From the NCBI GenBank assembly GCA_000722615.1, contig JOKI01000015.1, positions 62,001 to 126,000 on the forward strand: a DNA stretch of 64,000 nt, written 5' to 3'. The position numbers and the translations under genes were made by a program. Below the pieces are notes generated by a model that had not been told where the DNA came from, did no database searches, and saw only the letters and a list, made by a program, of their open reading frames with translations. This document shows, piece after piece, positions 1-7,931 of the stretch (position 1 is the stretch's first letter; the number at the start of each line of letters is the position of its first letter). The stretch comes from Pseudorhizobium pelagicum. Its GTDB lineage: Bacteria > Pseudomonadota > Alphaproteobacteria > Rhizobiales > Rhizobiaceae.

Positions 1-10
1 GAAGCAGTAG

Positions 11-1357
11 TCAGCGGCTCAACTTCACGATTTCCCGCACCAGTGGAACGACATCGTAGCCTGTCCGGCGCGGTGTCAGTCCCAGCCGAACGACCGCAAG
101 GTCGAGCGACGGCATGATCGCGATCGTCTGCCCGTCGTGCCCCTGCAGGAAGAAGGTATCCTCGGGAAGCTCGGTTTCGTCGGGGCCGGGAAGCCAGGTC
201 TGCATCTGCGAATAGCGGCCCTCCGACGTGCCGTTCGGCCGTGCCATCATCGCCACGAACCCCTCCGGCAAAAGGCGCTCGCCGTTCCACAGGCCGTCGC
301 GCAGCAGAAAAAGCGCGAATCGCGCCCAGTCACGCGCGGTCGCATACATGTAGGAACTGCCCACGAAGGTGCCCGCGGCATCCACCTCCATCACGGCGCT
401 GTCCATGCCGAGCGGCCGGAACAGGGCCTGCCGGGGATAGGCGAGCGCCGTCGCGGCATCCCCGAGACGATCCATCCAGATGCGCGACAGCAGGACGGCA
501 CTCCCGGAGGAATAGCTGAAGCGCGCACCAGGCTCGGCGCGCAGCGGCGCATCGGCGGCGAAGGCTGCCATGTCCGGCTCGAGATAGAGCATCTGCGTCA
601 CATCCGTCACGGAGCCGTAGCTCTCGTTGAAGGCGAGCCCGTCCTCCATCGCCAGAAGATCGGCAAGCGAGATATCCGCCCGCGGGTCGCCCTTCCACTG
701 GGGAAGCAGTGCCGTCTCGTCCATCCTCATCCGGTTCCGGTTGATCAGCGTCCCGATGATCGCCGCGTTGACCGTCTTCGTCATCGACCAGCCGAGCAGG
801 ACTGATTCCGCCGAAAAGCCTTCACCATAGGCTTCCGCGACGATCCGACCGCCGCGCAGCACGACAAGCGCCCGCATGCCGTCGCCGGCGAAAGCAGGAT
901 CTGAAAGAAGTGCCGCAACAGACTGGTCTGACTCTGCAATCTTCCCCTCCGGCCACCGGCTCTCGACAGGGCGGTCGACGGCAGGGGCCCTTGTGATCGA
1001 GATGTCCTCGGGAGGACCGCCCTGCGGCAGCACGGTGCACCCCAGGCCTGCACGGTCGACGGCTTCATTGCCGGCGAGGCCTCCCAGAAACGCCGCCTGC
1101 ACACGACCCGACGAGTGGTCGACGTCCACCTGCATCAGCCGCAGCAGCGGATTGCCGGGCGCCTGGACATCGACCGACAGGACGTCATCGGGATCGCGAC
1201 CGTTCAGGAATACGTTCGAGCAGACCATTTTTGCGGCATACCCCGCCCCGACGCGCAGCAAGGCCGGGGGCGAGAACAGCATCCAGAGAAGACCTCCGGC
1301 AAGGACCACCGCAAGGGCAAGGGCAGCAAACTTCAGAATGCGGAGGGGACGGGTCAT
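11..1357 (-). CDS. Serine hydrolase of the class C beta-lactamase / 6-aminohexanoate-dimer hydrolase type, membrane anchored
   Basis: Protein of 448 residues. Residues about 9-28 form one hydrophobic helix, so the enzyme is probably anchored in the inner membrane with its catalytic domain in the periplasm. The serine beta-lactamase fold signatures are visible: SMTK at 191-194 (nucleophile S191, base K194), YSS at 282-284, and an HDG triad near the C-terminus that replaces the usual KTG. This pattern is typical of esterase or amidase members rather than true beta-lactamases; the substrate cannot be told. The start at 1357 is chosen because AGGAG lies 5 nt upstream on the minus strand; a longer frame to 1468 has no ribosome site. 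It is divergent from btaA, 137 bp away. Confidence 0.85.
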   Translation of the reverse strand: MTRPLRILKFAALALAVVLAGGLLWMLFSPPALLRVGAGYAAKMVCSNVFLNGRDPDDVLSVDVQAPGNPLLRLMQVDVDHSSGRVQAAFLGGLAGNEAVDRAGLGCTVLPQGGPPEDISITRAPAVDRPVESRWPEGKIAESDQSVAALLSDPAFAGDGMRALVVLRGGRIVAEAYGEGFSAESVLLGWSMTKTVNAAIIGTLINRNRMRMDETALLPQWKGDPRADISLADLLAMEDGLAFNESYGSVTDVTQMLYLEPDMAAFAADAPLRAEPGARFSYSSGSAVLLSRIWMDRLGDAATALAYPRQALFRPLGMDSAVMEVDAAGTFVGSSYMYATARDWARFALFLLRDGLWNGERLLPEGFVAMMARPNGTSEGRYSQMQTWLPGPDETELPEDTFFLQGHDGQTIAIMPSLDLAVVRLGLTPRRTGYDVVPLVREIVKLSR

Positions 1358-1431
1358 GGGCGCTCCTGTGATGCTCCATGCAAGCAGCAAAACGTCGGGG
1401 AGAAAACCCCTGATCCCTTTGCCCACAGGCC

Positions 1432-1449
1432 ACGTCATTAATCTGTAGC
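1432..1449 (+). promoter_or_regulatory. Candidate PHO box upstream of btaA
   Basis: The sequence ACGTCAT-TAAT-CTGTAGC resembles the rhizobial PHO box, two CTGTCAT half-sites separated by 4 nt, at 9 of 14 defined positions. It lies 46 bp before the btaA start in the btaA/serine-hydrolase intergenic region. Betaine-lipid genes are known PhoB targets in Sinorhizobium, which makes the position meaningful, but the match is partial. Confidence 0.45.
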
Positions 1450-1494
1450 ACGGCGCGTCTAGATGCACGTGACACCAAGGCGGGAGATTTCAGG

Positions 1495-2742
1495 ATGGCG
1501 GACGTTGCTCACCACGCGGGTTACCGCAAGAACCGGCCCCTCAAGGACGCGCTGCTTCAGCACAAGGCGCTGACGCGCAAGGGGCTTTCGGAACGGCTTT
1601 TCGGACTTCTGTTTTCCGGCCTCGTCTACCCGCAGATCTGGGAAGACGCCGATGTCGACATGCAGGCGATGGAGCTCGGTCCGAAGCACAGCATCGTCAC
1701 GATCGGCTCCGGCGGCTGCAACATGCTCGCCTATCTCAGCCGCGCGCCGCAGGCCATCGACGTCGTGGACCTCAACCCGCACCACATCGCGCTGAACCGG
1801 TTGAAGCTTGCGGCCTACCGGCATCTGCCCACCCACAACGACGTCGTCCGCCTCTTCGGAATGGATCAGGTCGGCACCAACAGCGCCAGCTACGACATGT
1901 TCGTCGCTGCCAACCTCGACCAGGCGACCCGCGCCTACTGGGAGCGCCGCAGCATGACCGGCCGCCGCCGCATCGAGGTGCTGAACGGCAATATCTACCG
2001 GACCGGACTGCTCGGCCGTTTCATCGGCGCCGGCCATCTTCTGGCGCGCCTTCACGGCGTCAACCTCACCGATTTCGTGAAGGCACGCTCGCTGCGCGAA
2101 CAGCGCCAATTCTTCGAGACAGAGATCGCACCGCTGTTCAACAAGCCGCTGATCCGCTTCATCACAAGCCGCAAGAGCTCGCTCTTCGGCCTCGGAATCC
2201 CGCCGCAGCAATACGACGAGCTGGCGCGCGGCGCCGAGGGCGGTTCGATCGCGCCGGTGCTTCGCCAGCGCCTGGAAAAGCTCGCCTGCCACTTTCCACT
2301 CCGCGACAACCATTTCGCCTGGCAGGCCTTCGCGCGACGCTACCCGGCAACCCACGAAGGCAGCCTGCCGACCTATCTGCGGCCTGAAAACTACCTGACG
2401 ATCCGTGACAACGTCGAACGCGTCACCGTCCATCATGCGAGCTTCACGGAACTGCTGGCGAAGAAGCCGACCGCTTCGGTCGACCGCTACGTGCTGCTGG
2501 ATGCCCAGGACTGGATGACCGATGTCCAGCTGAACGAGCTGTGGTCGGAGATTTCCCGCACGGCCGCTCCCGGCGCCCGCGTCATCTTCCGGACCGCCGC
2601 CGAAGAGAGCGTCATCGAGGGCCGCGTGGCACAGACCCTGCTGCAGCGCTGGGCTTATCTTGCCGACCGCTCGAAAGAGCTGAACCTGCGCGATCGCTCC
2701 GCCATCTACGGCGGCTTCCACATCTACGAGTTCCGCGGATGA
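1495..2742 (+). CDS. btaA: S-adenosylmethionine:diacylglycerol 3-amino-3-carboxypropyl transferase (BtaA, DUF3419 family)
   Basis: This 415-residue protein makes diacylglyceryl-homoserine from diacylglycerol and SAM, the first step to the betaine lipid DGTS, at the inner membrane. The family shows in the N-terminal region (SGLVYPQIWEDADVDM), a glycine-rich SAM loop IGSGGCNMLAYLSRAP, and a DLNPHHIALNRLK strand-helix typical of DUF3419. Length fits the family. The ATG at 1495 follows a GGGAG-type ribosome site. The stop codon overlaps the start of btaB (ATGA), so the two are translationally coupled. In rhizobia this pair replaces phospholipids during phosphate limitation; a possible PHO box lies just upstream. 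Confidence 0.93.
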   Translation: MADVAHHAGYRKNRPLKDALLQHKALTRKGLSERLFGLLFSGLVYPQIWEDADVDMQAMELGPKHSIVTIGSGGCNMLAYLSRAPQAIDVVDLNPHHIALNRLKLAAYRHLPTHNDVVRLFGMDQVGTNSASYDMFVAANLDQATRAYWERRSMTGRRRIEVLNGNIYRTGLLGRFIGAGHLLARLHGVNLTDFVKARSLREQRQFFETEIAPLFNKPLIRFITSRKSSLFGLGIPPQQYDELARGAEGGSIAPVLRQRLEKLACHFPLRDNHFAWQAFARRYPATHEGSLPTYLRPENYLTIRDNVERVTVHHASFTELLAKKPTASVDRYVLLDAQDWMTDVQLNELWSEISRTAAPGARVIFRTAAEESVIEGRVAQTLLQRWAYLADRSKELNLRDRSAIYGGFHIYEFRG

Positions 2743-3416
2743 GCGAGCTTCCGCAGGCAGCCGGCACCATGGACATCGAAGGCGAACACGCCGAGCGGAT
2801 GGACCGGATGTACCGCTATCAGCGGCACATCTACGACCTGACCCGCAAGTACTACCTCCTCGGGCGGGACCGGGCGATCCTCGACCTGCAGGTTCCGCGG
2901 GACGGCCGGCTGCTGGAAATCGGCTGCGGCACTGGCCGCAACCTTCTGAAGGCACACCGACTTTATCCGACCGCCCGGCTCTACGGCCTCGACATCTCCG
3001 CCGAGATGCTGAACAGCGCGCGGCGCCACTTCGAGCGCGAGGTGACAAGTCCCGTCCTCGTCCGCGCCGATGCCACCAATTTCGATGCGGCGGAGTTCGG
3101 TACGGATCGCTTCGAGCGGGTGATGATCTCCTACGCTCTGTCGATGATCCCCGACTGGGAAGCCGCCATCGACGCCGCGCTGGCTGTGGTTGCACCGGGA
3201 GGATCGCTGCACATCGTCGACTTCGGCCAGCAGGAGCGCCTGCCCCGCTGGTTCCGGAACCTCCTGGTGGGCTGGCTTGCCCGTTTCCACGTCACGCCGC
3301 GGGCACGGCTGCAGACGGCGCTCGAGGAAAGGCTGGAGCAAGCCAATGCCGATATGATCTTCGAGGAGATCCGCGGCGGATATGCGTGGCACGCCATCGT
3401 GCGCAAGCGCATCTGA
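2739..3416 (+). CDS. btaB: Diacylglyceryl-homoserine N-methyltransferase (BtaB)
   Basis: This 225-residue class I SAM-dependent methyltransferase carries out the three N-methylations that turn diacylglyceryl-homoserine into DGTS. It has MDRMYRYQRHIYDLTRKYYLLGRD at its N-terminal third (two aromatic-rich helices typical of BtaB), then motif I LLEIGCGTGRN, the acidic GLDIS strand, and a post-I RADATNF segment. The start is the ATG at 2739 that overlaps the btaA stop by 4 bp; the open frame continues upstream but without a better start. Separate btaA and btaB genes are the bacterial arrangement; in algae the two are fused. Confidence 0.92.
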   Translation: MSELPQAAGTMDIEGEHAERMDRMYRYQRHIYDLTRKYYLLGRDRAILDLQVPRDGRLLEIGCGTGRNLLKAHRLYPTARLYGLDISAEMLNSARRHFEREVTSPVLVRADATNFDAAEFGTDRFERVMISYALSMIPDWEAAIDAALAVVAPGGSLHIVDFGQQERLPRWFRNLLVGWLARFHVTPRARLQTALEERLEQANADMIFEEIRGGYAWHAIVRKRI

Positions 3417-3527
3417 CCCGTCTCCCCTTGCCCCGGCGCCGCTTTTGCGGCGTTATGGCGAGCAAGGAAGAGGACGGCTTCAGGCTTCACCCACGCGGGA
3501 CCTGTCGGCGCAGCATACGGGATATCG

Positions 3528-4310
3528 ATGACACGGCTTCTGATCGCGCTCCTTTCCGCAGCGCTCCTGCTCACCGCATGCAGCGTCACGGACTATGACA
3601 GCCTGAGCACCGCATCGATTGTCCGGCCGAAGTTTCAGGACAATGATCCGGTCGATTTCGGCGCCAGACACCCCCACAGGCACGACATTCACGGTATCGA
3701 CGTCTCGAAGTGGAACGGCGACATCGACTGGCGGGCAGCCAGGGGATCCGGCGTCTCCTTCGCCTTCATCAAGGCGACCGAAGGCAAGGACCGCATCGAC
3801 AGCGGCTTCGAGCGCAACTGGCGCCAGGCCGCCGCAGCCGACGTTCCGCACGCGCCCTATCACTTCTACTATTTCTGCTCGACCGCCGACGACCAGGCCG
3901 ACTGGTTCATCCGCAACGTCCCGAAAGCCTCGGTCCGTCTGCCTCCCGTCCTCGACGTCGAATGGAACCACGCCTCGCCGACCTGCAAGCTGCGCCCGGA
4001 CTCCACCACGGTGCGCGCCGCCATGCAGCGGTTCATGGACCGCATCGAGGCCCACTACGGCAAGCGACCGATCATCTACACCACGGTCGACTTCCACCGC
4101 GACAACCTCGTCGGCCACTTCGACGACTACCATTTCTGGATCCGCTCGACCGCCGCGCATCCGGAGGACATCTACACCTCGCGGCGCTGGGCGTTCTGGC
4201 AGTATACGGCCACCGGCGTCGTGCCCGGCGTGCCCGGCAACACCGACATCAATGTCTTTGCCGGCACGGAGAAGAACTGGCGGACCTGGCTGGCATCCGT
4301 CGGCGGCTGA
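3528..4310 (+). CDS. Glycoside hydrolase family 25 (lysozyme-like) lipoprotein
   Basis: The protein has 260 residues. It begins with a lipoprotein signal peptide, MTRLLIALLSAALLLTAC, with the lipidated Cys at 18, so it is likely attached to a membrane facing the periplasm. The GH25 barrel follows: the DVSKWNGDIDW first strand with its conserved Asp, FAFIKATEG, and the catalytic DxE in PVLDVEWN. GH25 enzymes cleave the MurNAc-GlcNAc bond of peptidoglycan. A lytic transglycosylase gene follows 112 bp downstream on the same strand, so the two may work together in wall turnover. No strong ribosome site is visible before the ATG. Confidence 0.88.
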   Translation: MTRLLIALLSAALLLTACSVTDYDSLSTASIVRPKFQDNDPVDFGARHPHRHDIHGIDVSKWNGDIDWRAARGSGVSFAFIKATEGKDRIDSGFERNWRQAAAADVPHAPYHFYYFCSTADDQADWFIRNVPKASVRLPPVLDVEWNHASPTCKLRPDSTTVRAAMQRFMDRIEAHYGKRPIIYTTVDFHRDNLVGHFDDYHFWIRSTAAHPEDIYTSRRWAFWQYTATGVVPGVPGNTDINVFAGTEKNWRTWLASVGG

Positions 4311-4422
4311 CGGTTGAGCGGCAGCGGAACATGCCGGGACACCGGCGTTTGCCGCGCTTCCGTCACATTGATTGCCCAGACCCGGCAGACCTGTTTCCCT
4401 TTGCCGTCTGATGGAGCGTCCG

Positions 4423-5607
4423 ATGCCGATAGCCCGCAACCTGATCCTCTCTGCCCTGTTGTCGACCGCTTTTGCCTCCTCGGCGCTGGCGCAAAGCTGC
4501 GGCGGCGATCTCGGTGCCTTTCTTGAGGGTGTGAAGGCGGAAGCCGTCGCCAAGGGGATCCCGGCAGAGGTGGCCGACCGGGCTCTCTCCGGCGCCCGCA
4601 TCGATCCGAAGGTGCTTTCGCGCGACCGCGCCCAGGGCGTGTTCAAGCAGACCTTCCTGGAATTCTCGCAGCGGACCGTGAGCCAGGCCCGCCTCGACAT
4701 CGGCCGCCAGAAGCTCAAGCAGTATGCGGACGTCTTTGCGCGCGCCGAGCAGGAGTTCGGCGTGCCGCCTGGTGTGATTGCCGCCTTCTGGGCCATGGAG
4801 ACCGATTTCGGCGCTGTCCAGGGCGATTTCAGCACCCGCAATGCGCTGGTGACGCTCGCGCACGATTGCCGCCGCCCGGAACTCTTCCGGCCGCAACTGC
4901 TCGCGCTGATCGAGATGGTGCAGCACGGCGACCTCGACCCGGCGACCAGCACCGGCGCCTGGGCCGGCGAGATCGGCCAGGTCCAGATGCTTCCCGAAGA
5001 CATCATCGCCTATGGCGTCGACGGTGACGGGGATGGCCACGTCAACGTCAAGCAGAGTTCCCCCGACGCCATCCTGACGGCCGCCAAGTTCATCCAGAGC
5101 CTCGGCTTCCGTGCCGGCGAGCCCTGGATCCAGGAAGTCACCCTTCCCGCCGATCTGCCGTGGGAAAAGAGCGGGCTTGGCAATGAAGTGCCCGCCAGCG
5201 AGTGGTTTGCCATGGGCGTGACGCCGCGCGACGGCGACACCACCTCCGGCGCGCTGCCGGCCGCGCTCGTGCTGCCGCAGGGCCGCAACGGTCCAGCCTT
5301 CCTCACCTACCCGAACTTCAACATCTATCTCGAGTGGAACCAGTCGTTCATCTACACCACCTCGGCCGCCTATTTCGCCACGCGCCTGATGGGTGCTCCG
5401 GCCTACCAGAAGGGCAATCCCGATACAGGCCTCGACGATGCCGGCATGAGGGCGCTGCAGACGAAGCTGCAGAGCGTCGGCCACGATGTCGGCAAGGTGG
5501 ATGGCATTCTCGGATCCGGCACCCGCCGCGCCGTCCAGAAGGAACAGGCGCGCCTCGGACTGCCGGCAGACGGCTGGCCGACCCAGGAACTCCTGCAGGC
5601 TCTCTGA
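4423..5607 (+). CDS. Lytic murein transglycosylase, MltB family, with C-terminal peptidoglycan-binding domain
   Basis: The protein has 394 residues. A cleavable signal peptide (residues 1-24, ending SSALAQ) sends it to the periplasm. The SLT_2/MltB catalytic domain follows, with the expected glutamate in FWAMETDFG (E126) and GEIGQVQMLPEDI further on. A peptidoglycan-binding repeat fills about residues 330-394 (RALQTKLQSVGHDVGKVDGI). Members cut the glycan strand to give 1,6-anhydro-MurNAc ends. The ATG at 4423 has GGAG 6 nt upstream; an in-frame ATG at 4411 lacks one. It follows the GH25 gene in the same direction. Confidence 0.9.
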   Translation: MPIARNLILSALLSTAFASSALAQSCGGDLGAFLEGVKAEAVAKGIPAEVADRALSGARIDPKVLSRDRAQGVFKQTFLEFSQRTVSQARLDIGRQKLKQYADVFARAEQEFGVPPGVIAAFWAMETDFGAVQGDFSTRNALVTLAHDCRRPELFRPQLLALIEMVQHGDLDPATSTGAWAGEIGQVQMLPEDIIAYGVDGDGDGHVNVKQSSPDAILTAAKFIQSLGFRAGEPWIQEVTLPADLPWEKSGLGNEVPASEWFAMGVTPRDGDTTSGALPAALVLPQGRNGPAFLTYPNFNIYLEWNQSFIYTTSAAYFATRLMGAPAYQKGNPDTGLDDAGMRALQTKLQSVGHDVGKVDGILGSGTRRAVQKEQARLGLPADGWPTQELLQAL

Positions 5608-5687
5608 GCCCAGGGTCCCCGCAAGATTCGGGTGGCGCACAAAGCTGCGCCCCCCTATTCCTTCGATCTCGCACGAGGGAGAATCAC

Positions 5688-6611
5688 GTGGCACCTGAAT
5701 CACCACAACGGCTGTCGGCAACCGCCTGGGGGCTCTTGCTGCTGCTCGGCCTGATCTGGGGCGGCTCGTTCTTCTTCGCCCGCGTGGCGGTCCTGGAAGT
5801 GCCGCCCTTCACCCTGGTCTTCCTGCGATTGTCGATCGCCGCCCTGGCGCTGCACATCTACCTGCACGGGCGCCGCGATCTCTACAGGACGCTTCGCATC
5901 CATTGGCGCGCCTTCGCCATCATGGGTCTCCTCAACAACGCTTTGCCCCACACGCTGATCTTCTTCGGCCAGACGGAGATCGGCGCCGGCCTCGCCTCGA
6001 TCCTCAATGCAACGACGCCGATCTGGACGGTCATCATCGCCAACCGCCTGACGACGGACGAGAGGCTGACGGGCGCCAAGCTCGCCGGCTGCGCCATCGG
6101 CCTTGCGGGCACCGCCGTCCTGATCGGGCCGGCGCTTTCCTCGGCAGCCCATGCGCCGCTCTGGGCCCTGATCCTGCCGGTCGCAGCCGCGATCTCCTAC
6201 GGCTTTGCCGGCACCTTCGGCAAACGCTTCCGCGGGATCCCGGCGCCGGTGACGGCAACCGGCCAGTTGACGGCGTCCTCCCTGATGATGCTGCCGGTCG
6301 CTCTCGTCATGGACCAGTCCTGGTCGCTGCCGATCCCGAGCACGGCTGCAATTCTGGCCATCCTCGGGCTTGCGCTCCTGTCGACCGCCTTCGGCTATCT
6401 GCTGTACTTCCGAATCCTGACCCTGGCCGGCGCCACCAATGCCTCGCTGGTCACCCTGCTCGTGCCGCCAAGCGCCATCGTCCTCGGCGCCCTGTTCCTG
6501 GGCGAGCGGCTGACGTGGACGGACATGGCGGGAATGGCGCTGATCGCGCTGGGTCTGGTGGTCCTCGACGGTCGGCTTTTCCGTCGCCTGAGTCCTGCTG
6601 CAGCGCGGTAA
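5688..6611 (+). CDS. EamA/DMT-superfamily transporter (RhaT/YdcZ-like permease)
   Basis: The protein has 307 residues with ten predicted membrane helices in two EamA repeats. The first begins at the N-terminus (WGLLLLLGLIWGGSFFFARVAVLEVPP, a classic EamA opening) and the second starts near residue 155. Such proteins usually export metabolites or amino acids; the substrate cannot be inferred. The start is the GTG at 5688 because a GAGGGAGA ribosome site lies 7-14 nt upstream and the hydrophobic first helix begins shortly after. The open frame extends about 480 bp upstream into the mltB gene without support. Confidence 0.85.
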   Translation: MAPESPQRLSATAWGLLLLLGLIWGGSFFFARVAVLEVPPFTLVFLRLSIAALALHIYLHGRRDLYRTLRIHWRAFAIMGLLNNALPHTLIFFGQTEIGAGLASILNATTPIWTVIIANRLTTDERLTGAKLAGCAIGLAGTAVLIGPALSSAAHAPLWALILPVAAAISYGFAGTFGKRFRGIPAPVTATGQLTASSLMMLPVALVMDQSWSLPIPSTAAILAILGLALLSTAFGYLLYFRILTLAGATNASLVTLLVPPSAIVLGALFLGERLTWTDMAGMALIALGLVVLDGRLFRRLSPAAAR

Positions 6612-6847
6612 GGGCGGGCGCTCGGCGTCCAAAGGCTCACGGAATGTAACTCTTCCTAACAGCAGGAGAGCGGAAATTCACGATTTATCCACCATGAAAA
6701 TTAACAGATTTGTTGATTTATAACAGTGGGTTGGTCGTCATTTTCAAATGAACGCAGATAGCTGCCGCCTGCACCGCAGCATAAAATTTACTTTTCAAAC
6801 GGGTGAAAAGAGACATACACTCCCTCAGTCAGCACAAGGAGGCAGAC
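6612..6847. other. AT-richer non-coding leader upstream of the microprotein gene
   Basis: This 236-bp stretch between the DMT transporter and the microprotein gene is clearly more AT-rich than its surroundings (for example around 6680-6725 and 6780-6810), as expected for a promoter region. I saw no confident sigma-factor motif, tRNA or structured RNA in it. A nine-codon open frame inside it is too short and lacks a ribosome site. Confidence 0.5.
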
Positions 6848-6925
6848 ATGGGACGCGCTTACTCTCTGAATGTCCTGGCAGTTGGTGTAGCATTCGTATT
6901 CGTGGCTTCCATGCTCTTCATTTGA
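6848..6925 (+). CDS. Predicted 25-residue single-pass membrane microprotein
   Basis: The ATG at 6848 is preceded by an ideal AGGAGG ribosome site with 5 nt spacing. The frame reads MGRAYSLNVLAVGVAFVFVA and then SMLFI before a TGA. From residue 7 onward it is almost wholly hydrophobic and long enough for one membrane helix, with a positive residue (R3) at the N-terminal end. It has its own AT-rich leader and a hairpin terminator at 6995-7020, so it looks like an independent transcription unit. I do not recognise a named family. The combination of strong ribosome site, TM-only content and isolated unit argues against chance. Confidence 0.65.
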   Translation: MGRAYSLNVLAVGVAFVFVASMLFI

Positions 6926-6994
6926 GCGCCACAGTTTCACAACTACCGGTCATATCTGGCATCCGTGACAATCATATAAAGATTTGAAAGCAGG

Positions 6995-7020
6995 AAACGC
7001 AGCTCCATCGGGCTGCGTTT
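6995..7020. terminator. Hairpin terminator between microprotein gene and metF
   Basis: A perfect 9-bp stem, AAACGCAGC paired with GCTGCGTTT, has an 8-nt loop and is flanked by pyrimidine-rich sequence on the right and A-rich sequence on the left. It can end both the plus-strand microprotein transcript and the minus-strand metF transcript. Confidence 0.75.
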
Positions 7021-7034
7021 CTTCTTTCGTACCG

Positions 7035-7931
7035 TCAGGCGGCAGCGCCCGTCTGTGCCGGCCGCTTCGGGCGGCCAAGCCGCTCCAGCACGGCGTTGAC
7101 GAGGCCGGACCTGTTCATCGTGTAGATGTGGAAGTCGTCGATACCGCGTCGCTGCAGGTCTTCCATCTGCTCGGCAGCCACATCCGCAGCCACCTTCGCC
7201 CGCTCCTCGGGCTTCTCGTCGAAGCCTGCAAACCGGTCGTCCAGGAAAGACGGCACCGACGCGCCGCACCGTCCGGCGAACCGCTTCAGCTGCGTCAGGT
7301 TCTGGATCGGCATGATCCCCGGCACGATGGGAATGCTGATGCCTGCCGCCCGGACCTTTTCGAGGTAGCGCTCGAAGACGTCGTTCTCGAAGAAGAACTG
7401 GGTCAGGGCCCTCGCCGCTCCGGCGTCGGCCTTGCGCTTCAAGGTCTCGATGTCGGCCGCCATGTCCGGGCTTTCCGGATGCTTCTCCGGATAGGCGGAA
7501 ACGGAAATGTCGAAGTCGCCGAGGGCACGGAGACCTGCAACCAGTTCGGCCGTATCGGTGTAACCCTCCGGGTGCGGCACATAGGCCGTCCCGACGCCGC
7601 TGGCGGAATCGCCGCGAAGCGCGACGATGTGGCGGACGCCGGTCGCCTTGTACTCGGCGACGACGGCATGCACCTCCTCGCGCGAGGCATCGACGCAGGT
7701 CAGGTGGCCGGCCGTCACGAGCGGTGTCTCCTCGACAAGCCGCCGGATCGTCGCCAGTGTCGGCGCCTTGGTGGAGCCGCCGGCCCCATAGGTGACGGAG
7801 ACGAACTCAGGGTTCCAGTCGCGCAGCTCGGCGACCGTCTGCCAGAGCTGCCCCTCCATCTCGGGCCCCTTGGGCGGAAAGAACTCGAACGAAACGCTGA
7901 AGGCGTCCCGTGAAGCTTGACCGGTTCTCAT
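7035..7931 (-). CDS. metF: 5,10-methylenetetrahydrofolate reductase
   Basis: This 298-residue flavoprotein reduces methylene-THF to methyl-THF, the methyl donor for methionine synthase. Family signatures are the N-terminal FEFFPPKG, FVSVTYGAGGST, GHLTCVD, and IVALRGDS, followed by GYTDTAELV and the FFFEND strand. Length matches bacterial MetF. The start is the ATG at 7931: GGGAGA lies just upstream and it overlaps the TGA of the preceding regulator gene by 4 bp, so the two are coupled. The operon is headed by a palindromic operator at 8969-8988, and metH, which uses the product, carries a similar site. Confidence 0.95.
   Translation of the reverse strand: MRTGQASRDAFSVSFEFFPPKGPEMEGQLWQTVAELRDWNPEFVSVTYGAGGSTKAPTLATIRRLVEETPLVTAGHLTCVDASREEVHAVVAEYKATGVRHIVALRGDSASGVGTAYVPHPEGYTDTAELVAGLRALGDFDISVSAYPEKHPESPDMAADIETLKRKADAGAARALTQFFFENDVFERYLEKVRAAGISIPIVPGIMPIQNLTQLKRFAGRCGASVPSFLDDRFAGFDEKPEERAKVAADVAAEQMEDLQRRGIDDFHIYTMNRSGLVNAVLERLGRPKRPAQTGAAA

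Noticed and set aside
6694..6723. Nine-codon frame in the AT-rich leader of the microprotein gene
   Set aside because: Too short, no ribosome site, no hydrophobic or repeated pattern.
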